Part shown: piece after piece, positions 11,141 to 22,180 of the stretch
Numbering within the stretch: position 1 is the stretch's first letter
Layout: each line of letters opens with the position of its first letter
Origin: Clavulina sp. PMI_390
Lineage: Eukaryota > Basidiomycota > Agaricomycetes > Cantharellales > Hydnaceae
DNA: 64,000 bases
Direction of reading: 5' to 3'
Assembly (NCBI GenBank): GCA_015039315.1
Contig: WIDE01000052.1
Coordinates: 121,735-185,734, forward strand
Position numbers and translations under genes: made by a program
Notes under the pieces: generated by a model
The model's database searches: none
The model's input: the letters and a program-made list of their open reading frames with translations, nothing else
Told to the model about the DNA's origin: nothing

Positions 11141-12819
11141 ATGAAACCCGCTCAGGATTCCTCATACTATATTGGTGATCTTTCTAGCGAGTCCTCACAG
11201 ACTTTTCGCGCCCGATGTGGTCATGTCACCTTTCTTGGGGCTGCTGGTCCAAGCGTCACCTTCCCGCAGTTACTTCCTTGTCCCTTGCGTATTCCGTCAC
11301 AGCCTCTTAGTCCCGGTGGATATGCCGCCATGCCGAAAGTGATCGATAATAGCAGGTCGACCCCGCGGTCGAGCCAGACCGTGGTAAGGGCCGTCCCTCC
11401 ACACGCTTCTGGTGCTTGCTCTTACCCCGTCCCAGCCCGTAAACCCACCGAAGTCCGTGAAGAATCAGATAGCGATGACACCAGCAGTAGCTCGTCGAGA
11501 GACTTGGATTGGACTATCTCTCACCTCCCTTCAACAAAGTTTGGGCTTGACCTCTCGGAAGCCTCCGATAAGGAGGTTCCAGGATTCCTCAACCATATAT
11601 TACTCGTAAGTTTTCTTCTCCGCTCTGCCCAACTCATGCTCAACATCATGCTGCTTCGGTGTCTACCTCTAGGAGCTACAATCTGAATCTGCTGACTCCG
11701 ACACATATGCCCAAACTTTGCACCTGCTTCATCATTTGTCACACCAATTCTGCGCGCTCCCCGACTCATTGAAGCTGGAACACGTCGAATTCTATAGAGG
11801 GGATGTGATGGGTGGCGGGGAGACAACTCTTTACAACGGTCAGACGCCTAATAGAAAGGTAGTCGTTAGAGAAGTAGTGATGGCTGCTAAAGAATGGAAG
11901 AGGCCCCATGGGAGAAAGATCATCGAGGTAGGTCTCAATGAATGCTTTGAAGCTAGTGATTGAGTTCCATTCGTAGCTCGTCCACCGCAAGGCGATCACT
12001 GACTCGCTACTACATCACCCGAACATACTTCCATTTTTGGGTGTTTACTATGAGCCCCTGGACTCCCATCCCATCATGATACACCCATTCCTTGAGCGTG
12101 GTTCTCTGCAGGACTTACTTGACGGCCCTCTGCTTGATCTGGAGAACTTCCGGCGCATTGTGAGGATTTATTGATTTTTGGCGCTATCTTCCTCGCTACC
12201 TGCTGATCATCGCTCGCTTTTCCACACAAAATATACTAGCTCTCTGGCACTAGTAGTGGTCTGGCCTATCTGCACTCACAGCGCCCCCCTATCGTCCATG
12301 GAAACCTCCATCCTGTATGAGTATTTTTCTGTGCCGTTTCCCCCAGCTCATGCTTTCCATGCGGCACTTTAATGATCATAGGGAAATATCCTTCTTAATG
12401 AATTCGGGCATCCCTATCTGTCCGATTTTGGGCTCAGTCGCATCAACCATGAGGTGACACGGTCTCGGACCATCCTGCACGAAGGCAGCAAGACCCGTTT
12501 TCGGGCTCCAGAGCAACTTGCTTCCAGGATGTCAGGGCGCTATCGCACCAGCCAAGAAAGCGACATTTTTGCCCTCTCCATGACGTTTCTCAATGTATGG
12601 ACAGGCAAACCGCCGTTCTTTGGTATCAAGAGTGAGAAGAAAGTAGCCTCGAGTGTCAAAAGGGGACAAAGACCGTTGCAACCTCATGTTTGTGTCAGCC
12701 TACCATCAGGAACAGAGTCGCCATTCTGGGAACTTCTGGAGGATATGTGGGGTCACGAACCAGCTGAGCGGGTTTCAAGCGCCCGCGTGGCGGAGCAATT
12801 AGTGTGCTTGGGTTTCTGA
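11141..12819 (+). CDS. Protein kinase-like protein 1, probable pseudokinase
   Basis: Five exons (11141-11605, 11673-11927, 11977-12159, 12240-12314, 12382-12819) join in phase to 471 residues. The N-terminal 155 residues are Ser/Pro-rich with an acidic patch (EESDSDDTSSSSSRD). The start could also be ATG 11330. The kinase fold covers about residues 195-471. It has a degenerate glycine loop (VMGGGETTLYNG), REV where the VAIK lysine would be, and HHPNILPFLGVY. The catalytic loop is HGNLHPGNILL, with Asn at residue 323 (codon 12303-12305) in place of the catalytic Asp. DFGLS, RAPEQL and SDIFALSMTFLNVWTGKPPF follow. The metal-binding DFG and the APE are kept, but the lost Asp and Lys argue against normal phosphotransfer. 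The tandem paralogue at 13678 retains the Asp. Confidence 0.75.
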
Positions 12820-13677
12820 TTGTATGTGAGTCTCCGAAAATATCCCATTTCCTTTTCCGACCGCTGAATAGCCCCCGGCAAAGGCTTAGGCCTCACTATT
12901 TTTGTATCTCAACTTGATTGTATGGCGTATCTTTCGTCTAACTCCGCTAACGCGAGATGCGAGCACTCCTTTTGCACGATCTTTGGGTCATGCCTCCATA
13001 TCTGTCACATCGGTAGCTTACGAAAGATCTTTCGAGTCAGATCTACGCTACCCTTGACCTATTGCTGGTGATCTGCTTCTGACTCCGCAGCCCTAGGTCG
13101 CCACTTGTGATGAAAGGGCAGTTTTGCTGAAATCACTATCTAAGGGTAAATCAGGCGCCCTACTGTTGTGATCAGTCGTGATTGGCGAGCGCCTGTTGGT
13201 GTTATCCGCTAGGAGTTTCTTCGCTAAATTTTCAATGACATGAGCAACGAACACCTCTCCGATTTTCCACTCTCTTCGATGGGCTTTGAGACTGATTCAC
13301 TGGCCCTAGACGATGGCGATTTGTGCCTGGCTGCCACGATGCACGCTTGAGCGCCATTTCTTTACTAGGGCACTGTCGTGAATGTGCTGCAGTGATCCTT
13401 ATCCCGCCCATCATGGTCGTTTTACTGAGTGACGACATTGACTCCTCCACTAAGTTTTCCAGGCGCACAGCTGTCCCGACTTACCGCCCCCTACGCGCGT
13501 GTGCCGCAGACATAATCACAAGCCTTCATCATTTCTATTTCTTCTTCTACGGTGAGCGATATATCCTCATTCAGGGCCACGTACATAAATATTCTTTCTG
13601 ACTCCTCAGGGCACACCTGCTAGCTTGTACCCCGGCTCAATCACACTCAAAACCCTCGGCCTTCCTCGGTTCCTTCG
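12820..13677. other. Intergenic region between the two kinase-like genes
   Basis: This 858-base stretch has no recognisable protein fragment. It should hold the 3' end of the first and the promoter of the second kinase-like gene. Short open frames at 13232-13468 and 13323-13601 overlap on opposite strands and look like noise. Confidence 0.4.
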
Positions 13678-15119
13678 ATGAACAATTCTGAAGATTCTGA
13701 TAGTCACGATTCCAGCGATGATGAATCTACCTCTTCGAGACTTATTTCATCCAGACTTGTGCAGATGTTGATAAGATTTGGTGTCCATTCAGAAGACGCC
13801 CTGAAGAGGCTTTCCAAAGCAGAAGCGCTGGCGCTTCTAAACCAAATCTATGATGTTGGTGCCTTGTTCTATCAATGCTGGTCGAACCGCTAAAAACCCA
13901 CCGCGCTCATATATTAGGATCTCCAAGCCCAGGCCGTTGAGTCTGATCAATATCCCATCTCATTGCGACTTCTGCAAGACTTTTGCTTCTACACGCGAGA
14001 GCTCCCTGCTTCCTTCAAATTACAAGATGTGACTTTTGATCGCAATACAATACTCGGAAAGGGAGGAGAAGCTACGATTTTTCGTGGCAAAATGGGAGAT
14101 TTGGATGTAGTTGGCCGCGAAGTGCTCATGTCCCCGAAAGAGTGGCGCACGGAGCGAGGGCACAAAGTGCGAGGTGTCAGTACTCCAGTTTAACAGGATC
14201 GAACAGTCGCTTAATTGACCTCTTCCAGCTTTTACATCGCGAAGCTATCACTCATTCTCAACTACATCATCCAAACATACTTCGATTCCTGGGTATCTAC
14301 CACGAAGTAATCACCACTTCCCCGATCGTTATCCTGCCACTGTACGAGCGTGGGTCCTTGCACGATTTACTCGAAGAGAAGTTGCCTGATTTTGAGACTT
14401 TCCGACGGATGGTGAGCTATACATCCTGACACATGATACATCTCACTGAGTAGCATCGATATTGTGTCATCATCGAAAGGTCACCGGTATGAGCACAGGA
14501 TTACAATATTTGCACTCTCGAGTGCCTCCGATCATTCATGGAGATCTCCACCCTGTAAGTGCTTGATTAGAATACAAGCTTTCACTTTGAGGGTTGAAAA
14601 GTTGAGACTCAATAGGGCAATGTTCTTCTTGATGATGTTGGGAATCCGTACCTCGCTGATTTTGGACTCAGTCGCATTCGTCACGAAGTCAGTCGCTCCC
14701 TCACCATGCGTCAAGAAGGCGGGAGGTTACGCTTTCTTGCTCCCGAGCTTCTGCCAAGAAGGTTTCGCACCACGCGGGAAAGCGATATCTTTGCTCTTGC
14801 TATGACTTTCTTCAGCGCCTGGACGGGGAAGTCACCCTTTGCCGAAGTTAAGAGCGATAAGAGAGTGAGAGCAAAGCTCAAAGCTGGAGAAAGACCTCGC
14901 TTTCCCAACATAGTCGTTTCATTATCTCCCATGGGGCACGAACATTTCAAGCAGCTGATCGGAGACATGTGGGAAGAGGACCCCACAAATCGTCTGGCTA
15001 GTAGCATTGTAGTCCAAGGCTTGGTCGGTGTATTCCAGGAGGCACCCTTGACGGCTGGAGGCGCTCTTTCACCGATTGGACATCGTAAGTCTTCTAATCG
15101 CAATTCCCCTGACAGCTGA
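13678..15119 (+). CDS. Protein kinase-like protein 2 (HGD-type catalytic loop)
   Basis: Five exons (13678-13854, 13918-14166, 14229-14411, 14480-14554, 14616-15119) join in phase to 395 residues. The exon plan is the same as in the gene at 11141. The exon 2 donor must be gtgcga at 14167 to keep phase with the HREAITHSQLHHPN block. The N-terminus is short and acidic (EDSDSHDSSDDES). The kinase domain begins near residue 115, with a good glycine loop (LGKGGEATIFRG) and GREVLM at the VAIK position, so Lys is replaced by Arg. REA supplies the helix-C Glu. HGDLHPGNVLL has the catalytic Asp at residue 225, and DFGLSRI, FLAPELL and ESDIFALAMTFF follow. Loss of the Lys makes activity uncertain. A gtaagt near 15085 could be a further donor, so the last residues are provisional. 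Confidence 0.75.
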
Positions 15120-18100
15120 CGCTCAATCTAACATCAAACATCTGTTTCATCGCCAATCGAACCGCTATGGTGTCGCTCGGCATTTGCTCTGGTTGAATAG
15201 AGGCGCATGCATGACTTTTATCACAGATCAGAGACAACATAACCACATCGTCTTCATATGAACATGATTCTGTTCTCACCAAAATCCGTTTCGGTGTCCT
15301 ATAATAACCCATATGATTAATTCCAAGATTATTCTGTTTCCTCTTTGTGAGAAATCGTCTGATAGTCAAACAAAATTGGGAAATTGAAGTGAGAACAAGG
15401 CCCGCACATCGAGTTGCCCCTATGACCACTAATCAATTGGCAAGCTTTCTCACAGTGGTTGTAGTACTTGTGCCCCGGTCCGACGATTAAGACCTCCAAT
15501 CGGCAATGCAAATCTGTTCAATTCCATTGTAACAATAAGGCAACTCACAACAAGAGGGCTATTCTTCGTATGAAGCGCTTTTCCTTACATCTGTGCGCCC
15601 CGAAAAGGAAGCGTCGAGCGAGAACGATCTGGAAAAAGCAAGGCGAGCTCCATGTATGTGATTAACGACATTCTTGAGGGCTGGGCTGCTAAATTCCACT
15701 ACCTGCCGGGCAACCCTGCCGCTCTTCCCCTGCTAAACCGGCAACAGGAGCACCCTTTACCCCCCAAGCACGAAACCTCGGGAAAACCCTGAACCGCGGT
15801 CTGCACCCACCAACAACACCAGCAACACCTGACCGGACTGGCACCTGGCACCGAACCCCTGTCCATCCCCCAAACGACAGTACTGATGCATCGATGCTTC
15901 ATGAGCGGAAGATATATGACCTTGCAATGGTCCTGTATGGTGCTTCCCTCTCCGAAATCATGTATTGTCGTCCCTTACTAGTCGTCGAATTTCCAACAGG
16001 TTACTTAGGAACCTATGGTATCCTTCCTCTTCTGAGATCTACCTGGTCAGCTTTTTTCCAAAACCATCGGCTTCTTATCCATATCAGGAAGTTTTTGTCT
16101 GTGTAGCGGTTAGTGTACCAGTGATCCAGGGAGTCTCAGTGCCATCGGCGCATCAGCTCCTTCTGTGGGCAGACCCCTTTCAGCTCAGTCATTATTAGGG
16201 TGAGCCATTAAAAGTGGGACATACGGCTAAAGAACTCTCGGTCATACGTTTAGATATGGGTCTCCGGCAGGTTTCGAGCTTTGAGCAGGAGCGCTCCATG
16301 CCGCACACTCAATGCCAGTTGCCGTGCATCGAAGGCATAAAAAAGTTATATGAATTCCGACGACTCGGTAGAAAGTTCTTACCTCATTTATAGTGCGGAT
16401 CTCTCCGCGAATTTGCTTAAGCCCCACCGCCAACCCTGGCCCTAGAACTCACGCCGGGCATCGATCAATCTTATGTGCTCATGGGTGTGATGCTCATCTT
16501 CCTTTAATGACCACAATAACTCCTTTCATTGTGCTAGCATGGTTGGCTTCATGTACAACGCTCGAATGGCGGAGTTGAACTCAGCGAGTTACCTCCCCAC
16601 GGGGTGGCTATCGCGTCATGTTTCGACCACATTGTCATTCAGGTCCCCCTTTCCACCAAGGGCGCAGTTGTCTCTGAATCAGCTTACATGGCATTTTGCG
16701 TCTTGCTACCTTCTCAACGCATCCCTCTACTGCCGATTTGGCACTTCTGCTCGTCTCCTTCCTGGCTGTGTACAGTTGCCTTGGGCTGTGATGCCAGGAG
16801 GTTAATGCTAGGAGGTTCAAGTTAGGGTGTAGTGATTCTTGTGATGGTCTGCCGGGACCTTTCCTCGCTATCTTGGCTCAGAATGCGGACGGAGTCAGAA
16901 GATCACGATTGACTTCATGTTGCAAAATGCCTTTGCAGTGCGTAGGTTCTCATTGTACATGATTCCTTTGCTTAGCTGCCTTTTTCCTGCGGCCCAAAGA
17001 GGCGCTAAGGACTTACACCATCTTTGGCGAAACATGATTCGTTGTTGCTTGTTGGCAACTAGATGATCACCATTGCGCACATTTCAGTCCCTTTTCGTTC
17101 CACGCCTCAATCTTCTGACCCAGGTACAAAGAGGCTGCTAGAATTACCCTTCTTAAGCCGTCGATTGGTCACGAGCGAAAGTTTTGCCTCTGACTCTACC
17201 AGTAGATGCCTCTTGGCTGATGAATGAGAACTCTAGGCACGGTGGGAGTTTCCTAATGCGTTGTCAGCTCAACACACCTCGTCTGTAGCTCCTTCGAAAA
17301 GCTATTCGGATCTTGGGCGTAGTTTGCGCCATCCCAAAATTCAATTCTCCAAAACGAACACAAAAGTCCGCAGCTTGTATAATGAAAAAAAAAACTGACA
17401 TGAATTGACTGGATGATAATGCAGGGCTACAAATCAAGGCGTAAGCATCCTCTCGCATATTAGGATAGATACCGATTCTTTGTCTCAACAACTTATACCA
17501 AAAGGCTACATCGCAGTCATAGACGGCAATATTCGTCTATTAGTGGATGTCTATTACGATGTAATATCTTTTTCATCGCGACGAAAGGGCTTCACGCCAT
17601 GTCGCGTGTTGGGAGGCCATCTAGGCGGGCAGCCAGCCAGACCATTCCCTTGTGACACTGAAATCAGCCGTGTTCGTCATGCGGTCATTGTAGCTCCGCT
17701 AGCGCAGGAAGTGGCTGCCTTCACATATTTGTTCCAATTTTTTTTGCCCTTTTTTTGAGAACTGAAGGAGTGCTCGCTCACTGCCGAAAATAATATTTTT
17801 GTTGTTACTATGGTTTACTTCGAGCACTTGGGCTACGACGCCGCTGGTAAGCTACAGCACAAGGCCTAGCTGCTGCATCCTTCCTCACGTCATCGCCGTG
17901 CTCCCTGTTGATAAATAAAGTCCCTACGAGCTCACACCATGTCCAAGATTTATGTTTCATATGGACTACGATGATGAGTCCAGCGGTTCGTATTTCTAAT
18001 TACTTGGTAATAACATGTCGCCAGCCTCTTGCAGATGGTGAGGCGAGAAGGCTCAGCTCGTTCTCAAATTGACAGAAGCGACTTCTTTCGGCTAATGGCG

Positions 18101-18429
18101 CTCATTTTATCCAAGTTTGTAGACTAGAACATGATGGCGCCATCCATTCTTCGACTTTACTGTCCCCAGCAAGGGTGACCAGACTAAAGATTCTGGACCA
18201 ATCTAGGGAACCACGAATAAATCCAAGGCTTACCGCGATCTAGTTAACGTGAAATGTGATGTTCTCCGTTTCCAGTCTATCCATTTAAGTGCCTAAATTG
18301 CTTGTTTCGATGCTCGCTCGAGAGCCCATCTAACATGCAGAAAAATGTATTCTTACCGCCATTACGTCGTGAGCTCCCAATACTGGCAGTCTTCACCCCA
18401 CCCACGACCTTACCAGCTATAGGAGAGAT
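15120..18429. other. 3.3 kb region without a recognised gene
   Basis: No family could be recognised on either strand. Open frames up to about 110 codons (15094-15429 minus, 17480-17758 plus) lack motifs and splice support. A C-rich patch at about 15680-15870 stands out in base composition and keeps a short open frame (INDILEGWAAKFHYLPGNPA) before a stop, which might be a relic. The stretch may contain degenerate transposon sequence, but nothing specific can be claimed. Confidence 0.4.
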
Positions 18430-18942
18430 TAGTGTTGCCGCGACTTCGCCTTAGAGTCGACTCAAGTCGCAAGTTGAGTCGATAAAAAGTCGTAGTCGAG
18501 TCGATCACGTGCAAGTCGACCTTGACCGACTACCGACTCCGACTTGCTCTTGAGCAATCGTCTCTAAGTCGACTAAAGTCGAACAACAGTCGAACATATA
18601 CAATGTATTGTACGGCCAGGATCGATATGCCTGGAGAGCTCCAGTACTGCTAGAGTCTTGAGTATAAATCAACTACATCTGTCTCAGATTTCCTCCAGGA
18701 GGGGGGGCGGGGAGTCCTGCACGTAAGCAACAACATACCACCCTAGATGCTCAGCCATGGGCGTGCATGGACCACCATGTGACCGGCTGCTCAGGCTNNN
18801 NNNNNNNNNNNNNNNNNNNNNNNNNNNNNNNNNNNNNNNNNNNNNNNNNNNNNNNNNNNNNNNNNNNNNNNNNNNNNNNNNNNNNNNNNNNNNNNNNNNN
18901 NNNNNNNNNNNNNNNNNNNNNNNNNNNNNNNNNNNNNNNNNN
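18430..18942 (+). mobile_element. hAT-like miniature element, copy 1 (right half in assembly gap)
   Basis: The left end TAGTGTTGCCGCGACT starts at 18430. The next 368 bases match the complete copy at 19315 almost base for base, with one A insertion and about ten substitutions. The match stops where the run of N begins (18798). The missing 145 bases of the element would fit inside the 167-base gap, so the stated end is a projection. The left flank is GGAGAGAT (18422-18429); whether it is duplicated on the right cannot be seen. Confidence 0.7.
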
Positions 18943-18964
18943 NNNNNNNNNNNNNNNNNNNNNN
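18798..18964. other. Assembly gap (167 N)
   Basis: This run of undetermined bases begins inside repeat copy 1 and ends just before an F-box gene fragment. Its position suggests the assembler failed because of the near-identical repeat copy less than 1 kb away. The true length may differ from 167. Confidence 0.95.
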
Positions 18965-19089
18965 GGGATGAGTGCCAATACATGTTGCGTCTGAGTGAAG
19001 GATGGTTCCCGAAGAATAGATGTTATTGAACGATGTAAGGCATGATGCGCGGTATCGATTGCGTCCCATAACGATTGTTGGACCAACAT
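18965..19089 (-). pseudogene. N-terminal fragment of an F-box/LRR paralogue
   Basis: On the minus strand from ATG 19089 the frame reads MLVQQSLWDAIDTAHHALH, then ILREPSFTQTQHVLALIP, and enters the gap. This is the start of the F-box family seen at 20-36 kb (MLAPQSIWDAFEKSHSALL in gene G). Beyond the gap and the repeat copy (below 18430) no continuation of the family is visible, so the gene is truncated. The gap or the neighbouring mobile element may mark the break. It cannot be a functional F-box gene unless the gap hides much more sequence than its length implies. Confidence 0.65.
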
Positions 19090-19306
19090 GCTGGGGGAGG
19101 AAAAGATGGGCGAGTCGTGTGTTGGTCCCCGGGAGCAATACACACAAACACACCTAAACCATCTGTGTCATCGGGGCGTTGGAGTTGGAGCTCATCGTCC
19201 TGATCACTCTACATGTATGCATGAAGGACTCATACGCATGGACCTGTTTATTGCACCCTGTCCCCCTTAATCTACGATTCCTGAATATCCGTTTGCATGA
19301 GCAAGA

Positions 19307-19314
19307 CGACATAG
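19307..19314. repeat. Left target-site duplication of the hAT-like element
   Basis: The 8-base CGACATAG immediately precedes the element and is repeated exactly at 19827-19834 immediately after it. Confidence 0.85.
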
Positions 19315-19826
19315 TAGTGTTGCCGCGACTTCGCCTTAGAGTCGACTCAAGTCGCAAGTTGAGTCGATAAAAGTCGTAGTCGAGTCGATCACGTGCAAGT
19401 CGACCTTGACCGACTACCGACTCCGACTTGCTCTTGAGCAATCGTCTCTAAGTCGACTAAAGTCGAACAACAGTCGAACATATACAATGTATTGTACGGC
19501 CAGGATCGATATGCCTGGAGAGCTCCAGTACTGCTAGAGTCTTGAGTATAAATCAACTACATCTGTCTCAAATCTTCTCCAGGAGGGCGGGCGGGGAGTC
19601 CTGCACGTAAGCAACAACATACCACCCTAGATGCTCAGCCACGGGCGTGCATGGACGACCGTGCGACCGGCTGCTCAGGCTCTCAGTATATACATCAACT
19701 CTAAGTCGAAGTTGAGTTGAAAGTCGCGACTTGCGACTCCGACTTGGCCTGGGGGGACCGACTCTAAGTCAAAAGTTGGTAAAAGTTGAGTCGTAGTTGA
19801 GTCGAAGTTGAGTCGCGGCAACACTA
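19315..19826 (+). mobile_element. Non-autonomous hAT-like miniature element, complete copy
   Basis: The element is 512 bases. It has perfect 16-base terminal inverted repeats, TAGTGTTGCCGCGACT at the left and its reverse complement at 19811-19826. It is flanked by an 8-base duplication CGACATAG. The 8-base target duplication and TAGNG-type ends are hallmarks of the hAT superfamily. The interior has no transposase frame. Instead it is dense in AGTCG/CGACT units, so it can fold extensively and looks like a MITE mobilised in trans. A second copy at 18430 in the same orientation is nearly identical, which points to recent movement. Confidence 0.85.
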
Positions 19827-19834
19827 CGACATAG
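19827..19834. repeat. Right target-site duplication of the hAT-like element
   Basis: CGACATAG, identical to 19307-19314, directly abuts the right terminal inverted repeat. Confidence 0.85.
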
Positions 19835-20113
19835 GCATTCTTCCCTATTAGGTAAGAACTTCCAGCCTACATTCTCGAGACAATATGCTCACATTATTGT
19901 ATCAGAACGAAAGATTTAATAAGAAGGTGGCATTCCAATATTCCCCAAAAATCATAAAGTTGTGACAGCTAGGGAAAGGTCCCCACGACGCTGTTATTAT
20001 GTCATGTCAGGCGAGAGAGTGTACATTGAGACTGGTACCAAAGGCGGCCAGCTAGCGAGCGGGATAGTGCGCGCACAGTCCGAACGAGCCTACAGGGCAA
20101 TCTTCTTTCTCAT

Positions 20114-21801
20114 TCATTCGTCGAAGTATCTGTGATACCTTGGAGTGCCTCCATGGTTGTCAATCGTGAAATCGTATCCGATCTATCCATGAGCCAATCC
20201 AGCATAAATGAACGTCCCATCGCTCAGGGGAGAGTGTAGTGCCACTTGCCTGAGCCAGATCCCCAACGACTTGAAGTGTCGACTCTTCATCAGAAGTGAG
20301 GGCGAAGCTGAGGGCCCTGTTGCTATACTCAGTTACCTCCGGGTCGGAAGGCTGAGGCTGGAGTATCGAAGGTAAGATCAGCTGCTCAAGAGTCCCTCTC
20401 CTGCTCTCCACAAACGCCTTGATGATAAGGAAATCATTGGACAGTTTGCTTGTCAACACGTATGCGGGATCACGAACAATAAGCTCGCGAAGGTTTGGGA
20501 ACACCTGTTTCCGGTCATGCCCATCTTTCTTGACCTCATTGAGCGGTGAAATAAAATCAGGGTGGCGATAGTCGCAGGATGTAATGAGGAGTCTTTCAAT
20601 GTGAGTGTTTGTACTCTCAGGCTAATAGAGCAGTGACGAAATAAGATTTTTTCCCCCTCCATCCAATATTGGTGAGTGGGGAACTCACCATTGTTCTCAG
20701 AACCTCGACAAACACTTCATGATCTAGTTCCACTAGTTCAAGAGATACAAGATTTGGCATGACCAGTTGACTAACGAGGCTCCCGATATGCTTTTTGTCT
20801 TTTTCACTGAAACGATAAAGACGAAGAGACGTAACGTGAACCCAGCAATCTGCAGGGCGAAACGCAACAAGCAATGACTCTTTCACGTGTGTAAGTGGGT
20901 GGGCGTATATCGACAGATGGAACGGGTTCGCTTGCAACCGCGCTATATTTATGGCCCGCCCCAAGTCCCGAGCATCATAAACTTTGATGCCGAGGCTCTG
21001 CAGGCGAAGAGGTCTTTGTGGTACACAAATCGCGATGCCAAAGCTGTGGAGTCTGCGCAGCTGTGGTGCTCGATCGACCGAAACGTAAAGCTGAAGCGAA
21101 TTCCAGCCATGAAATACGATGTCCTCCAGAAGTGGAAGTGGGTACTCTTGAAAAATCGACCTAAAGGAAGCAGGAAACACCTTCTTGAAGTATCCTCTCC
21201 CTTCCACATGAATTACTTGCACTCGGCTAATATGAGGGACCAAGTCCATGGAGATTCCATGAAGTACATGATTCGACCTGTCTTCGTCAGATAGAGATAT
21301 GTATACATGGAGCGGATGAGAAGATGAGCGAGAGATCCAGCTCTCTAACATCTCAGCGGCCCATGTCCATTTTGGAGCGATGAAAAGGTCTGACATGCTC
21401 AGGACTGTAGAGCGCCACGCTCGAGATACACCAGATAGCTGGATGATTTGCTGATGCTGATGAGGCGATTCGATGGCGAAATGGAATATACGCCGAATTA
21501 GCTCAAACGGAAGAGCTCCGATGGGCTGAATACACATGTTAAGCGTGTTCTCACTGAAAGCACAAAGCGCATCCATCTCGTCGAAAGACTTCTGAGCAGC
21601 ACGAATCCGCTCTCGACACTCCGAAATACGAGCTCTGTCACGATAGAGTGCAGCGGATGCTTGCTCCCGTAGAGACGGGAGAACGCTCAGCAGGTGTGGC
21701 GGCAACGCAAGACGCGAGCTTTTTAGATCGCTTGATATTGATTCAAAAAGCGCTTTATGGGATCTTTCCACAGAAGTCCACAAGGATTGAGGTGCCAACA
21801 T
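20114..21801 (-). CDS. F-box/LRR protein A
   Basis: Three exons on the minus strand (21801-20689, 20621-20250, 20182-20114) join in phase to 517 residues. The N-terminal 90 residues start MLAPQSLWTSVERSHKALF and include a likely coiled coil (ISECRERIRAAQKSFDEMD). The F-box-like motif PIGALPFELIRRIFHFAIES and VSRAWRSTVLSMSDLF follows at about residues 93-145. The rest is leucine-rich repeat-like (LPLLEDIVFHG, LVSLELVELD, FPNLRELIV). F-box proteins recruit substrates to SCF ubiquitin ligases through Skp1; the LRR part would bind the target, which is unknown. Intron 2 has a GC donor (CAG|gcaagt). The short last exon encodes IGYDFTIDNHGGTPRYHRYF. This is the leftmost full member of a tandem array. 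Confidence 0.8.
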
Positions 21802-22180
21802 AGCCAGCGATAATGATGGAATAACAATGAATAATAATCAATTCGGCTGATCCCGAGAGCGATGGATCTTGACATCACTTCGAGAATGATGACTGTACAC
21901 AACGATTGAGTTTCGGCCTCGTATGGATTGCAGTTCACCTGGAACTCTTTTTGAGCCACTATTATCTGCTTTCAGTACAATCACACCCGTTGGTAAATTC
22001 TCAAAGCTCCCACTACTCTACGTTCCTAGTTCTTGAATTTCGTTTCATGCCTAAGAGTATGACCCACATATACCAACCCTGGCTTGAGACTTACCCGCGT
22101 TGAAATATGCCCCGAATATTGGCGAAATACTTTCTCATTACACGGGTTAGACTCATTATACCGTTGCATTTGTTTTTGTC
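21802..22180. other. Spacer between F-box genes A and B
   Basis: This 379-base stretch carries the promoter of A and the 3' end of B. Nothing else was recognised. Confidence 0.5.

Noticed and set aside
15680..15900. C-rich patch considered as a retroelement gag remnant
   Set aside because: No zinc knuckle, protease or reverse transcriptase motif and no long terminal repeat were found nearby. Base composition alone is not enough.
17960..18000. GATGATGAGTCC-like string resembling part of a hammerhead ribozyme core
   Set aside because: The CTGATGAG core is not exact, there is no GAAA box downstream and no pairing stems can be drawn.
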